A stretch of DNA of 64,000 nucleotides from Prevotellaceae bacterium (GTDB taxonomy: Bacteria; Bacteroidota; Bacteroidia; Bacteroidales; Paludibacteraceae), in contig JACJXK010000008.1 of assembly GCA_020636675.1 (NCBI GenBank), positions 1 through 64,000 on the forward strand, given 5' to 3'. This document shows, piece after piece, positions 9,243-18,220 of this stretch. The translations under genes and the position numbers were made by a program. Under the pieces are notes generated by a model, which worked only from the letters and a program-made list of their open reading frames with translations, had not been told where the DNA came from and did not search any database. Position 1 is the first letter of the stretch. Every line of letters starts with the position of its first letter.

Positions 9243-11042
9243 TTATTTTGCATCCTTTGCTTCCATTTGATCTTTCAAAGCTGCCAACTCTTCAATGTCT
9301 CCAAGAGTTGTCCTCTCTATTCCTGAATTAAGAGATTCAACCTTCTTTGATGATTTCTTCTTCTTGAAATCTTTCTTTTCCGGATCTTCTCCATTTGCAG
9401 CCTTTTGAGAATCTTCAAATATACGGCTATGAGAAAGGATAATCCTCTTAGCATCCTTATTGAACTCAATCACTTTGAAGTTCAACTTTTCATCAACCTT
9501 AGCCTGAGATCCATCTTCCTTAACCAAATGTTTTGGAGTAGCAAATCCTTCAACACCATAAGGCAATGCGATAACAGCACCCTTATCAAGCATTTCTACG
9601 ATTGTACCTTCATGGATAGAATCTACTGTGAAGATTGTTTCAAACACATCCCAAGGATTCTCTTCCAACTGTTTGTGGCCTAAGCTCAAACGACGGTTTT
9701 CCTTGTCGATTTCCAATACCTGAACCTCAATATCCGCACCAATCTGAGTGAATTCCGATGGGTGTTTAATCTTCTTAGTCCAAGAAAGGTCAGAAATATG
9801 AATCAAACCATCCACGCCTTCCTCTATTTCGACAAATACACCAAAGTTAGTGAAGTTACGTACCTTTGCAGTATGCTTACTTCCTACAGCATATTTTGTC
9901 TCGATGTTATCCCATGGATCTGGCTTAAGCTGTTTGATACCCAATGACATCTTTCTCTCTTCACGATCAAGAGTCAAGATAACAGCTTCTACTGAATCGC
10001 CAACCTTCATGAAATCTTGAGCACTACGCAAATGCTGAGACCAAGACATTTCAGAAACGTGGATCAATCCTTCTACACCTGGAGCGATTTCAACAAACGC
10101 ACCATAGTCTGCCATAACGACAACCCTACCATTAACCTTATCACCAACTTTCAAGTTTGAATCAAGGGCATCCCAAGGATGTGGAGTAAGCTGCTTCAGA
10201 CCTAATGCGATACGTTTTTTGTCATCATCGAAGTCCAAAATAACGACATTCAACTTCTGATCCAAAGAAACGACTTCTTCCGGATGAGTTACACGACCCC
10301 AAGAAAGGTCTGTAATATGAATCAAACCATCTACACCACCAAGATCGATAAACACTCCGTAAGAAGTGATATTCTTAACGGTTCCTTCAAGAACCTGACC
10401 TTTTTCCAGTTTAGAGATAATCTCTTTCTTCTGTTGCTCCAACTCAGCCTCAATAAGAGCCTTATGAGATACAACAACATTCTTAAATTCATGGTTAATC
10501 TTAACAACCTTGAATTCCATTGTCTTTCCTACGAATACATCGTAATCGCGGATTGGCTTAACATCAATCTGAGAACCTGGCAAGAATGCCTCGATTCCAA
10601 ATACATCAACAATCATACCACCCTTCGTACGGCACTTGATATAACCCTTAATGATTTCATTGTTTTCAAGGGCTGAATTAACACGATCCCAAGAACGAGC
10701 CGCACGCGCCTTCTTGTGAGATAGAATCAATTGTCCTTTTTTGTCTTCTTGGCTTTCAATGTAAACCTCAACTTCGTCACCAACCTTCAAATCTGGATTG
10801 TAACGGAATTCATTCATTGAAACAATACCATCGGATTTGTAGCCTACATTTACTACAACTTCCCTTTTGTTCATAGAGATTACCTTTCCGATAACAACAT
10901 CTTTGTCCTTTACGACATTCAATGTCTGATCGTACTTCTTCTCCAATTCCTCTTTACTGACACTGCTTAGAGCGTCGCCATTCTCGTAAGCATCCCAATC
11001 AAAATCATTAACGGGTGCCACTTTGTTAGTTAAATCACTCAT
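9243..11042 (-). CDS. rpsA: 30S ribosomal protein S1
   Basis: A 599-residue protein made of consecutive S1 (OB-fold) RNA-binding repeats. The repeated signature G-V-V-G-x-DGL(I/V)HISDLSW recurs in at least four of the six repeats (GGVDGLIHITDLSW, PGVEGLIHVSEMSW, EGVDGLIHISDLSW). The first two repeats are more divergent, as in other S1 proteins. It recruits mRNA to the 30S subunit. The C-terminus carries a lysine-rich tail (DFKKKKSSKK). It is divergent from asnS, with which it shares the 339-base upstream region. Confidence 0.96.
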   Translation of the reverse strand: MSDLTNKVAPVNDFDWDAYENGDALSSVSKEELEKKYDQTLNVVKDKDVVIGKVISMNKREVVVNVGYKSDGIVSMNEFRYNPDLKVGDEVEVYIESQEDKKGQLILSHKKARAARSWDRVNSALENNEIIKGYIKCRTKGGMIVDVFGIEAFLPGSQIDVKPIRDYDVFVGKTMEFKVVKINHEFKNVVVSHKALIEAELEQQKKEIISKLEKGQVLEGTVKNITSYGVFIDLGGVDGLIHITDLSWGRVTHPEEVVSLDQKLNVVILDFDDDKKRIALGLKQLTPHPWDALDSNLKVGDKVNGRVVVMADYGAFVEIAPGVEGLIHVSEMSWSQHLRSAQDFMKVGDSVEAVILTLDREERKMSLGIKQLKPDPWDNIETKYAVGSKHTAKVRNFTNFGVFVEIEEGVDGLIHISDLSWTKKIKHPSEFTQIGADIEVQVLEIDKENRRLSLGHKQLEENPWDVFETIFTVDSIHEGTIVEMLDKGAVIALPYGVEGFATPKHLVKEDGSQAKVDEKLNFKVIEFNKDAKRIILSHSRIFEDSQKAANGEDPEKKDFKKKKSSKKVESLNSGIERTTLGDIEELAALKDQMEAKDAK

Positions 11043-11381
11043 TTAAATTAGTTAATAATAAAAACAATTAGTCGTTCGACATTATATTGAAAAAACACGG
11101 CACAAAATTAAGTTTTTATTTTAATAAATCACATTTTTCCCTTAATTTATTTTCCAATACGTTATATTATGGAAAACAAGAAGTTAAGTCATACATCAAA
11201 CACTTATTTTTCTACAATTTATTTTTCTCTTCTCCAAATCAGACTCTTTTTCTCTCTAAACAACAAAAAAACGAGACAATCTGTTTCGCATTGTTTCGCA
11301 AATAATTCATTTTTATCTGCAATAAATGGCAATTATTTCATAATTTTGCATCCGAAAAAAACTCAAATACATATATAAGGT
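11043..11381. promoter_or_regulatory. Divergent promoter region of rpsA and asnS
   Basis: A 339-base AT-rich gap. On the minus strand TAATTTTG (11110-11103) matches the -7 consensus and would serve rpsA. On the plus strand TAATTTTG (11341-11348) matches it and lies 34 bases before the asnS start. Neither has a clear TTTG -33 box at the usual distance. The short ORFs here have no support as genes. The rpsA leader of about 60 bases could hold an autoregulatory site, but no clear structure is seen. Confidence 0.5.
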
Positions 11382-12785
11382 ATGGGAATTCGTAGAACTA
11401 AAATTGTTGACGCCATAAAAATGACCAACTTCGGCGAGACAATAAACATCAAGGGTTGGGTACGCACCAAACGAGGCAACAAAAATGTAAATTTCATCGC
11501 CATGAATGATGGATCTACCATAAACAACCTTCAGATAGTAGCAGACACAGACAAATTCAGCGAAGATACTTTAAGAGACATTACCACTGGAGCCTGCATT
11601 AGCGTAGTTGGAACTCTATTGCAATCTCAAGGCAAGGGACAAACGGTAGAGATTCATGCCGACGGCATAGAAGTTTATGGAACGGCAGATCCTAACAGTT
11701 ATCCGCTTCAAAAGAAAGGTCACTCCATGGAGTTTCTCCGTGACATAGCTCACCTTAGACCAAGGACTAACACTTTCGGTGCAGTATTCCGCATACGTCA
11801 CAATATGGCAATCGCCATACACAGATTTTTCCACGAAAAAGGATTTTTCTATTTCCACACTCCTATCATCACGGGATCTGACTGTGAAGGAGCTGGACAG
11901 ATGTTTCAGGTGACAACGATGAACCTATACGACTTGAAGAAAGACGAAAAGGGCACTATAAAATACGACAACGACTTCTTTGGCCGCCAAACTAGCTTAA
12001 CTGTTTCCGGACAGCTTGAAGGCGAACTAGCCGCTACGGCTCTTGGCTCCATCTATACTTTCGGACCAACCTTCAGAGCGGAAAACTCCAATACGCCAAG
12101 GCACCTGGCCGAATTCTGGATGATTGAACCGGAAGTTGCATTCAACGATATCACAGACAACATGGACCTCGCCGAGGAATTCATCAAATATTGCGTAAAA
12201 TGGGCATTGGACAATTGCCACGACGACATACAATTCTTGAACGATATGTTCGACAAAGGACTTATCGAAAGACTGGAAAGTGTATTGAAAGACGACTTCG
12301 TCAGACTTCCATATACAGAAGGAATCAAAATATTGGAAGATGCGATAGCAAAAGGTCACAAGTTTGAATATCCAGTATTTTGGGGATGCGACTTAGCCTC
12401 CGAGCACGAAAGGTTCTTGGTTGAAAATCACTTCAAGAAACCAGTCATCTTAACCGATTATCCTAAAGAAATCAAGGCTTTCTACATGAAGCAAAACGAA
12501 GACGGCAAGACAGTCCGCGCCATGGACGTACTCTTCCCTACCATCGGCGAAATTATCGGAGGTTCCGAACGAGAGGAAAACTACGAAAAGCTATTGGCTC
12601 GTATCAAGGAACTAAATATTCCGATGAAAGACATGTGGTGGTATCTTGACACCAGAAAATTCGGTACTTGTCCTCACTCAGGATTCGGGCTCGGATTTGA
12701 GCGTCTCTTGCTATTCGTTACCGGAATGACAAACATCCGCGATGTGATTCCATTCCCTCGTACTCCAAAAACAGCAGAATTCTAA
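11382..12785 (+). CDS. asnS: Asparaginyl-tRNA synthetase
   Basis: A 467-residue class IIb aminoacyl-tRNA synthetase. The N-terminal OB-fold anticodon-binding domain (about residues 18-110, IKGWVRTKRGNKN) is followed by the class II catalytic core: motif 2 with FRAENSNTPRHLAEFWMIEPE and motif 3 with GFGLGFERLL near residues 440-450, ending RDVIPFPRTP. The HLAEFWMIEPE sequence and full length fit AsnRS better than AspRS. It charges tRNA-Asn. It is monocistronic, with its own terminator. Confidence 0.97.
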   Translation: MGIRRTKIVDAIKMTNFGETINIKGWVRTKRGNKNVNFIAMNDGSTINNLQIVADTDKFSEDTLRDITTGACISVVGTLLQSQGKGQTVEIHADGIEVYGTADPNSYPLQKKGHSMEFLRDIAHLRPRTNTFGAVFRIRHNMAIAIHRFFHEKGFFYFHTPIITGSDCEGAGQMFQVTTMNLYDLKKDEKGTIKYDNDFFGRQTSLTVSGQLEGELAATALGSIYTFGPTFRAENSNTPRHLAEFWMIEPEVAFNDITDNMDLAEEFIKYCVKWALDNCHDDIQFLNDMFDKGLIERLESVLKDDFVRLPYTEGIKILEDAIAKGHKFEYPVFWGCDLASEHERFLVENHFKKPVILTDYPKEIKAFYMKQNEDGKTVRAMDVLFPTIGEIIGGSEREENYEKLLARIKELNIPMKDMWWYLDTRKFGTCPHSGFGLGFERLLLFVTGMTNIRDVIPFPRTPKTAEF

Positions 12786-12804
12786 CACTTTAGATCTAAC
12801 ATAA

Positions 12805-12846
12805 AAATAAGGCGATATTTTTTTCATGTATCGCCTTATTTTTTTC
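12805..12846 (+). terminator. Intrinsic terminator of asnS
   Basis: Arms AATAAGGCGATA (12805-12816) and TATCGCCTTATT (12829-12840) pair perfectly over 12 bp, followed by a T tract. Confidence 0.92.
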
Positions 12847-12855
12847 CTTTTTTCC

Positions 12856-12886
12856 ATTGTCTTTTCAAGAAAAGGCATTACCTTTG
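12856..12886 (+). promoter_or_regulatory. Promoter of tRNA-Pro
   Basis: ATTG (12856-12859), a 19-base spacer, then TACCTTTG (12879-12886), an exact TAnnTTTG match. The same TACCTTTGCA form precedes tRNA-Lys at 32916, which suggests a shared strong stable-RNA promoter type. Confidence 0.7.
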
Positions 12887-12922
12887 CAATCGCAAAAGGG
12901 AAAGAAATCCAAAGCAATTGTT

Positions 12923-12997
12923 CGAGGTGTGGCGCAGTCCGGTTAGCGCATCTGGTTTGGGACCAGAGGGTCGGGGGTTCGAATCCCTTCACCTCGA
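12923..12997 (+). tRNA. tRNA-Pro (TGG)
   Basis: A cloverleaf of 75 bases: acceptor CGAGGTG pairs with CACCTCG, the D-arm is GCGC...GCGC, the anticodon stem is TCTGG/CCAGA with loop TTTGGGA (anticodon TGG), and the T-arm contains GTTCGAAT. The 3' CCA is not encoded. Confidence 0.95.
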
Positions 12998-13002
12998 CAA
13001 AA

Positions 13003-13041
13003 AAAGGAAATCAAGCGATTAGCTTAGATTTCCTTTTTTTT
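13003..13041 (+). terminator. Terminator after tRNA-Pro
   Basis: AAAGGAAATC (13003-13012) pairs with GATTTCCTTT (13027-13036), followed by further T residues. Confidence 0.85.
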
Positions 13042-13042
13042 G

Positions 13043-13327
13043 CATCCATGACTTCTTTTATCATCCGAAGGTTAGAAATCCCCACATGTCCGTCTTAACA
13101 TCAAGACAATCCTTCCATTCCACCAAACAAAAAAGATACACAGCAAGAAAAATCAAATAAGGGCATCTCAGCGAACAAGAGAAAGTGGTTCATCAAAATA
13201 GCGGGAAACTGGTTTTATCAGAGACCTAAACAGCATCACCTCACTCATTTCTCCTGTCCTCTCACACTAACAAAATGCACACCTCTCAAGAAAACAGGAT
13301 AAGGGATAGGCAAGAACCAAAGCAAAC
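13043..13327. other. Intergenic region without recognised features
   Basis: About 285 bases between the tRNA-Pro terminator and the terminator of the PurF-like gene. I see no convincing coding frame, promoter pair or structured element. Confidence 0.6.
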
Positions 13328-13354
13328 GGGTTCGAAAGGAAACCTTCCGAACCC
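13328..13354 (-). terminator. Hairpin terminator of the PurF-like gene
   Basis: GGGTTCG...CGAACCC with inner AAGG/CCTT pairing forms a 27-base hairpin 25 bases after the stop codon. The trailing sequence on the minus strand (GTTTGCTTT) is a weak T tract. Confidence 0.65.
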
Positions 13355-13379
13355 GAAATCTCATCTAATTGACAACTTC

Positions 13380-14789
13380 TCAATCAAAATAGCTTGATCC
13401 ATCAAAACAATGCGTACAAATCTGATCTTTAGGCAAACCTATCGCCTCTACCAAATCCTCAATCGAACTGAATTTCAACGAGCTCAAATTAAAGGAATGG
13501 CGAATCTCCTCCACCATCCTATTATACTCAGGAGAACCCGTTGTCTTATACTTATCGAGATTCTTGTCGTGACTGCCTTCAAACTTCTGAATAATCCGTC
13601 TCGTAATCAAATCCAAATCGCTGTTTTTTGAGGCAAAATTCAAGAATTGACAAGGATAAATCAAAGGAGGACAAGATATTCTCATATGGACTTTCTTTGC
13701 CCCATAACGGAAAAGAGCCTCCACATTATCCTGCAATTGAGTACCACGAACAATTGAATCATCACAAAATATAACTTCACTATCCTTTAGAAGTTGTTTA
13801 TTAGGAATCAATTTCATCTTAGCGATAAAGCTCCTTATCTCCTGTGTGGCGGGAGTAAAGCTACGCGGCCAAGTCGGAGTATACTTAATCAACGCCCTCT
13901 TGTATGGGATGTTTTTGCCGGCAGAATATCCGATTGCGAAGCCAACTCCCGAATCAGGGATCCCAGCCACAAAATCAGCCTGGCAATCGTCCTTCTTTCC
14001 CATCAAGCAACCCGCACAATGACGAACACAATCCACATTAATATTCTCATACGTAGAGACCGGATAACCATAATAGACCCATAAGAAGGAACAAACTTGC
14101 ATCTTCTTATTTGGAGCCCTCATCTGCACATACCCATCCGCCTTAATCTCCATGACCTCCCCAGGACCCATATTATACACCGGCTCATAACCCAAGTTAT
14201 GAAAGCAGCACGATTCGCAAGACACAGCATGGGCATCTTCCCTCTCTGCTATAATCATAGGCGTACGTCCCAGTTTATCTCTTGCCGCAATGATACTATC
14301 CTCCGTCAACATCAACAAGGAACAAGAACCCTTCACTTTTCGAAAAACGTTTTCAATCCCCTCTTTTATACTATTGGCATCCGTAATTAAAAGTGCGATA
14401 AGCTCCGTCTGATTAATCCGGCCAGAGCTCAGTTCCGAAAAATGCATATTTTTAGAGAGCAATTCAGCCGCCAGCTCCTCCAGGTTATTGACACAAGCGA
14501 TAGTAACCAATGCGAATCGTCCCAAGTGAGAATTAATCACAATAGGCTGCGCATCCGTATCGCTTATGACTCCGATACCGGAATTTCCTTCAAACTTAGG
14601 AAGATCCGGTTCAAACTTTGTCCGAAAATACGAATTTTCCAGATTATGAATGCTTCTATTAAATCCTACTTTGGAATCAAACGTAGACATTCCGCCCCGT
14701 TTCGTTCCTAAATGTGAGTTATAGTCCGTTCCGTAAAACAAATCCCGAACGCACCTACCCTTAGAAATAGTGCCGAAAAAACCGCCCAT
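13380..14789 (-). CDS. Amidophosphoribosyltransferase-like protein lacking the catalytic cysteine
   Basis: A 469-residue PurF homologue. The C-terminal type I phosphoribosyltransferase domain is intact, with the PRPP loop VIFCDDSIVRGTQ near residue 345. The N-terminal domain has the class II glutamine amidotransferase layout, including KRGGMSTF and an RDKLGRTPMI segment. However, the protein starts MGGFFGTIS, whereas active PurF begins with the nucleophile Cys (MCGI...). The ATG at 14789 is the only sensible start, so glutaminase activity is unlikely. It may use ammonia, act on another phosphoribosyl reaction, or be regulatory. No purine genes adjoin it. Confidence 0.85.
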   Translation of the reverse strand: MGGFFGTISKGRCVRDLFYGTDYNSHLGTKRGGMSTFDSKVGFNRSIHNLENSYFRTKFEPDLPKFEGNSGIGVISDTDAQPIVINSHLGRFALVTIACVNNLEELAAELLSKNMHFSELSSGRINQTELIALLITDANSIKEGIENVFRKVKGSCSLLMLTEDSIIAARDKLGRTPMIIAEREDAHAVSCESCCFHNLGYEPVYNMGPGEVMEIKADGYVQMRAPNKKMQVCSFLWVYYGYPVSTYENINVDCVRHCAGCLMGKKDDCQADFVAGIPDSGVGFAIGYSAGKNIPYKRALIKYTPTWPRSFTPATQEIRSFIAKMKLIPNKQLLKDSEVIFCDDSIVRGTQLQDNVEALFRYGAKKVHMRISCPPLIYPCQFLNFASKNSDLDLITRRIIQKFEGSHDKNLDKYKTTGSPEYNRMVEEIRHSFNLSSLKFSSIEDLVEAIGLPKDQICTHCFDGSSYFD

Positions 14790-14895
14790 AAATCTTATTT
14801 TTAGTTATCGTTTCTGTCCTAACATTTTCTCGCATATAGATGCGATAACAAACAAGAAAGACTTTAATCGCAATCTGCGACCAAAGTCTCACATA

Positions 14896-15501
14896 TCATT
14901 TCACAACCATCTTTTCTCCAACCTTCTGCATCGACTCCAATCTTACGTATATCTCTCTCGAAGCCCATGCATCCAATGCAGCATATTTCAACTGTCTCTC
15001 CGTCAACAAATCAGCTTCCCAGTTGGTTAACCTCTGTGCCTTCGAGATTCTCTTTCCAAAGATAATAGCATATATCTTCATCAGGCTATTATCTTCTATA
15101 CCAAAAGTTTTAACATAAGTCTGCAAATCTATAAAATTTACAGGTTCAATAGATTTTTTCTTATTCAACGACCGGAAATCGTCCTTTAACGAAAGGCCTA
15201 TCTTTATCACCGAAGGATCTTTGATGAAATCAGCCAGAGACTTTGTAATTCCGATAAGATTAAGACGAAAAAGGAAACACTGCGTATCCGTGCTCACCTG
15301 CATCAAAGCCACCTGATTGGATTTTCCCTTCACGAAAGCAGGCCGCGTCTCCGTATCAAAACCAACCACCGACTGCGTCTTCAAAAATGCGACAGCCCTT
15401 TCCGCCTCCAATTCCGTCTGTATAACATAAATTTTTCCATTGAATGCCTCCATTGGATAATCAGCCAATTCATCTTTCGTTATCTTCGTCTTCAGCTCCA
15501 T
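14896..15501 (-). CDS. RNase D-like 3'-5' exonuclease domain protein
   Basis: A 201-residue protein with a single DEDDy exonuclease domain. Exo I is in VGFDTETRP (about residues 46-54), Exo II in GLSLKDDFRSL, and Exo III with the tyrosine in KYAALDAWASREIY near the C-terminus. It lacks the HRDC domain of full RNase D. It acts on RNA or DNA 3' ends; the substrate is unknown. The gene lies 4 bases downstream of a DUF5063 gene, so the two are translated together. I believe this pairing recurs in Bacteroidetes. Confidence 0.88.
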   Translation of the reverse strand: MELKTKITKDELADYPMEAFNGKIYVIQTELEAERAVAFLKTQSVVGFDTETRPAFVKGKSNQVALMQVSTDTQCFLFRLNLIGITKSLADFIKDPSVIKIGLSLKDDFRSLNKKKSIEPVNFIDLQTYVKTFGIEDNSLMKIYAIIFGKRISKAQRLTNWEADLLTERQLKYAALDAWASREIYVRLESMQKVGEKMVVK

Positions 15502-15505
15502 CTTC

Positions 15506-16078
15506 TCATTCGTCTATAATTCCGACATCCTCTCCGTCTAACTCACCATCTTCTTCCATGGAAGTATACAATACATTATGCAATGCCCGCAACGCATTCA
15601 AAGACTTCTGTCCCCAAAACTCCTTGAAATTATCCTTGCATTTCAATATCGCATCATTCATGATATTCAAATCCGCGCGCTGGAAATTAGCGACCATATC
15701 CTTCAAATCCTGATACATATCGGTCAAATCTTCCGATATGCTCGCCACCACAGGAGTATCACTATATTGCATGTCTGAGTTGAACACTTCCAGATATTCA
15801 TCATAACGGCCTATTTTTTCCTGCAACAAACCATGCTCGTACTCATATTCCTCCTCCGTCACAAATTGCGGCATATCATCTTCAGAAGCGGAAACCAAAT
15901 CCGGCAGAAGCGCAGCCTTTAAATAGAGAAGTGGCAAAAGTTTTGTCATCTTATCTACAAATGGCTTTATTTCATATTGCTCCGCCTTTTCCAAAAAAGA
16001 ACAATATTCCGCCGCCACCGTAACGAATTCTATCACATTCTTCGAGTATATCGGATGTTGTTCTGTCTCTTTTCTCAT
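15506..16078 (-). CDS. DUF5063 domain protein
   Basis: A 190-residue acidic, mostly helical protein that matches the Bacteroidetes DUF5063 family in its general features (YSKNVIEFVTVAAEYCSFLE at the start, an LYLKAALLP segment, and an acidic tail rich in Asp and Glu). It has no signal peptide or membrane segment. The function is unknown. It is the first gene of a two-gene unit with the exonuclease at 14896-15501, which suggests a partner or regulatory role in RNA processing. Confidence 0.75.
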   Translation of the reverse strand: MRKETEQHPIYSKNVIEFVTVAAEYCSFLEKAEQYEIKPFVDKMTKLLPLLYLKAALLPDLVSASEDDMPQFVTEEEYEYEHGLLQEKIGRYDEYLEVFNSDMQYSDTPVVASISEDLTDMYQDLKDMVANFQRADLNIMNDAILKCKDNFKEFWGQKSLNALRALHNVLYTSMEEDGELDGEDVGIIDE

Positions 16079-16224
16079 TTTTCGCTGAAGATAAAATAAA
16101 ATCCAGATAGACTGATTTTGTCAACCGGACTTTGCAAAATTACGAATAATATACAAATCTGACAAAGCGGACATAAGGTTTTTACTCCTTTTATAAAGTC
16201 AATTAAACTAAAACATACATATAA

Positions 16225-16259
16225 AAAAGAAAAGAGCCCGCAGAATTTATTCTACAGGC
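16225..16259 (-). terminator. Intrinsic terminator of serS
   Basis: Minus-strand GCCTGTAGAA pairs over 10 bp (including G-T pairs) with TTCTGCGGGC around a TAAA loop (16259-16236), followed by TCTTTTCTTTTTT. Confidence 0.88.
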
Positions 16260-16280
16260 CCCTTATAAAAAAAGACAAAA

Positions 16281-17552
16281 TTAGTCTATGTATTCAAAAC
16301 CAGTATAAGGCACAAGGGCTTTCGGAATGCGGATACCCTTAGGCGTCTGATTATTCTCCAACAACGCCGCTACGATACGAGGTAATGCCAACGCGCTACC
16401 ATTCAATGTATGGCAAAGCTGAGGTTTTTTATCTGCCGATTTATAGCGACACTTCAATCTATTGGCCTGATAGCTCTCAAAGTTGGAAACAGAACTGACT
16501 TCCAACCAACGTTTCTGAGCTGCAGAGAACACCTCAAAATCATAAGTCAAAGCAGAAGTGAAGCTGATGTCGCCACCGCAAAGGCGAAGAATACGCCAAG
16601 GCAATTCCAGTTTGTCGACCAATGACTGAACATAGTCAACCATCTCTTGTAGAGACTCATACGAATGTTCCGGTTTATCAATACGGACAATCTCCACTTT
16701 GTCAAACTGATGCAGACGGTTCAAACCTCTCACATCTTTTCCATAAGAACCTGCCTCACGGCGGAAACAAGCCGAATATGCAGCGTTCTTAATAGGAAGC
16801 TCCGACTCATTCAAAATGACGTCACGATATATATTGGTAACAGGCACCTCTGCTGTCGGAATCAAATATAAATCATCCTCATTGCAATGATACATCTGTC
16901 CTTCCTTGTCTGGCAACTGTCCGGTTCCGTAACCGGATGCCGTATTCACGACATAAGGCGGCTGAACTTCCAAATAACCAGCTTCGCGGGCATTATCCAA
17001 GAAGAAAGAAATTAATGCGCGCTGCAGACGTGCACCTTTTCCCTTATAGACAGGAAATCCTGCACCCGTAATCTTAACACCTAGCTCAAAGTCTATGATA
17101 TCATAACGTTTTGCAAGTTCCCAATGAGGAAGTGCATCTGCCGAAAGTTCAGGCACCGCACCACCCGTTTTAACGGTCAAGTTATCATCGGCACCATTAC
17201 CCTCCGGCACGATTTCTGCCGGAAGATTAGGTATGAGCACCAATAGATTCTGCAATTCCGTTTCCGCATCACGCATATCGTTTTCAAACGTCTTATTATT
17301 CTCCTTCAGTTGAACAGTTTTAGCCTTTGCCTCTTCTGCCTCAGCTTTTTTTCCATCCTTCATCAAGGATCCGATACTCTTCGAGAGTACATTCAGCTCT
17401 GCCAAGCTAGCATCCAAAGATGCTTGTGTATTACGTCTTTTTTTGTCAAGATCCAAGACCTTGCCAATTATCTCTTTTCCGTCAAAATGCTTTTTTGCCA
17501 ATCGGCGAATCACATCATCTGTATTTTCCGTGATAACTTTAAGCGTCAACAT
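16281..17552 (-). CDS. serS: Seryl-tRNA synthetase
   Basis: A 423-residue class IIa synthetase. The first about 105 residues form the long antiparallel coiled coil that reaches the tRNA-Ser variable arm. The catalytic core shows TGQLPDKEGQMY, motif 2 FRREAGSYGKDVRGLNRLHQF (about residues 262-282) and motif 3 LNGSALALPRIVAALLEN. It is full length. It charges the two tRNA-Ser genes seen at 33118 and 33270, among others. Confidence 0.97.
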   Translation of the reverse strand: MLTLKVITENTDDVIRRLAKKHFDGKEIIGKVLDLDKKRRNTQASLDASLAELNVLSKSIGSLMKDGKKAEAEEAKAKTVQLKENNKTFENDMRDAETELQNLLVLIPNLPAEIVPEGNGADDNLTVKTGGAVPELSADALPHWELAKRYDIIDFELGVKITGAGFPVYKGKGARLQRALISFFLDNAREAGYLEVQPPYVVNTASGYGTGQLPDKEGQMYHCNEDDLYLIPTAEVPVTNIYRDVILNESELPIKNAAYSACFRREAGSYGKDVRGLNRLHQFDKVEIVRIDKPEHSYESLQEMVDYVQSLVDKLELPWRILRLCGGDISFTSALTYDFEVFSAAQKRWLEVSSVSNFESYQANRLKCRYKSADKKPQLCHTLNGSALALPRIVAALLENNQTPKGIRIPKALVPYTGFEYID

Positions 17553-17608
17553 ACCTTTCTATATTTTAATCCTTAAATCAAAAAACGACCTACTTTTTAT
17601 AAATTTCA

Positions 17609-17616
17609 CAAAGATA
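17609..17616 (-). promoter_or_regulatory. -7 element of the serS promoter
   Basis: Minus-strand TATCTTTG matches TAnnTTTG exactly, 57 bases upstream of the serS ATG. No TTTG box is found at the usual 19-21 base distance. Confidence 0.5.
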
Positions 17617-17669
17617 AGAAATTCAATTCAAAGAAAGTTATAATCCACACAAAACTAATCAATATAAAC

Positions 17670-18188
17670 TTATTCATTATGCTTAACCCTTGTCAGCTTA
17701 CACTCGAACATCAACACGGAGTAGGCCTTGACTTTAACAGAGCTGCCCGAGTAGGAAAAGTTACGCTCTGTCGCGTCATATCCCAAATAGTAAGGAAGAT
17801 ACAAAACAAAAGACGAACCCTCCGGCATATAACGGACACCCTCCTTCAATCCTTCTATCTGATGTGCCAGCAAAAGATCTTCCGTATCAGACATGAATAT
17901 CGTACCATCTATCAATTTGGCCGTATACACAAGAGTAAGCGAATCTGACAAAATTGGTTTTTCGCCCGTACCTCTCGCTAATATTTTATACTGCAAGCCG
18001 GAAAAAGTGGTCACAACACCTTCCGCCGTCTTATTGGCAAGTAAGAATTGCTCTCCTTCCTCCTTGTTAGCTTTATTCTCAGCTATCGCACTATCCACTT
18101 CATTGTTGTCGTCATCACTGCAAGATGTACCCATTGCCATCACAAGGAAAGAAAATAAACACAACGTCCAAAATTTCAATGTCTTCAT
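17670..18188 (-). CDS. FKBP-type peptidyl-prolyl isomerase lipoprotein
   Basis: A 172-residue lipoprotein. The signal peptide ends in a lipobox, MGTSC (Cys at about residue 24), followed by acidic SDDDNNE. The C-terminal domain (about 65-170) has FKBP landmarks: DSLTLVYTAKLIDGTIF, GLKEGVRYMPEGSSFVLYLPYYLGY and a final beta strand. FKBPs speed cis-trans isomerisation of prolyl bonds, and this one would act in the periplasm, tethered to a membrane. Some active-site aromatic residues are not obvious, so catalytic activity is uncertain. It is downstream of the O-methyltransferase in the same direction with a 32-base gap. Confidence 0.82.
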   Translation of the reverse strand: MKTLKFWTLCLFSFLVMAMGTSCSDDDNNEVDSAIAENKANKEEGEQFLLANKTAEGVVTTFSGLQYKILARGTGEKPILSDSLTLVYTAKLIDGTIFMSDTEDLLLAHQIEGLKEGVRYMPEGSSFVLYLPYYLGYDATERNFSYSGSSVKVKAYSVLMFECKLTRVKHNE

Positions 18189-18220
18189 AAATTTTTATGC
18201 TATTCTTTTTAGTAACTAAA

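Noticed and set aside
12826..13098. Open frames across the tRNA-Pro gene on both strands
   Set aside because: They overlap a clear tRNA and its terminators.
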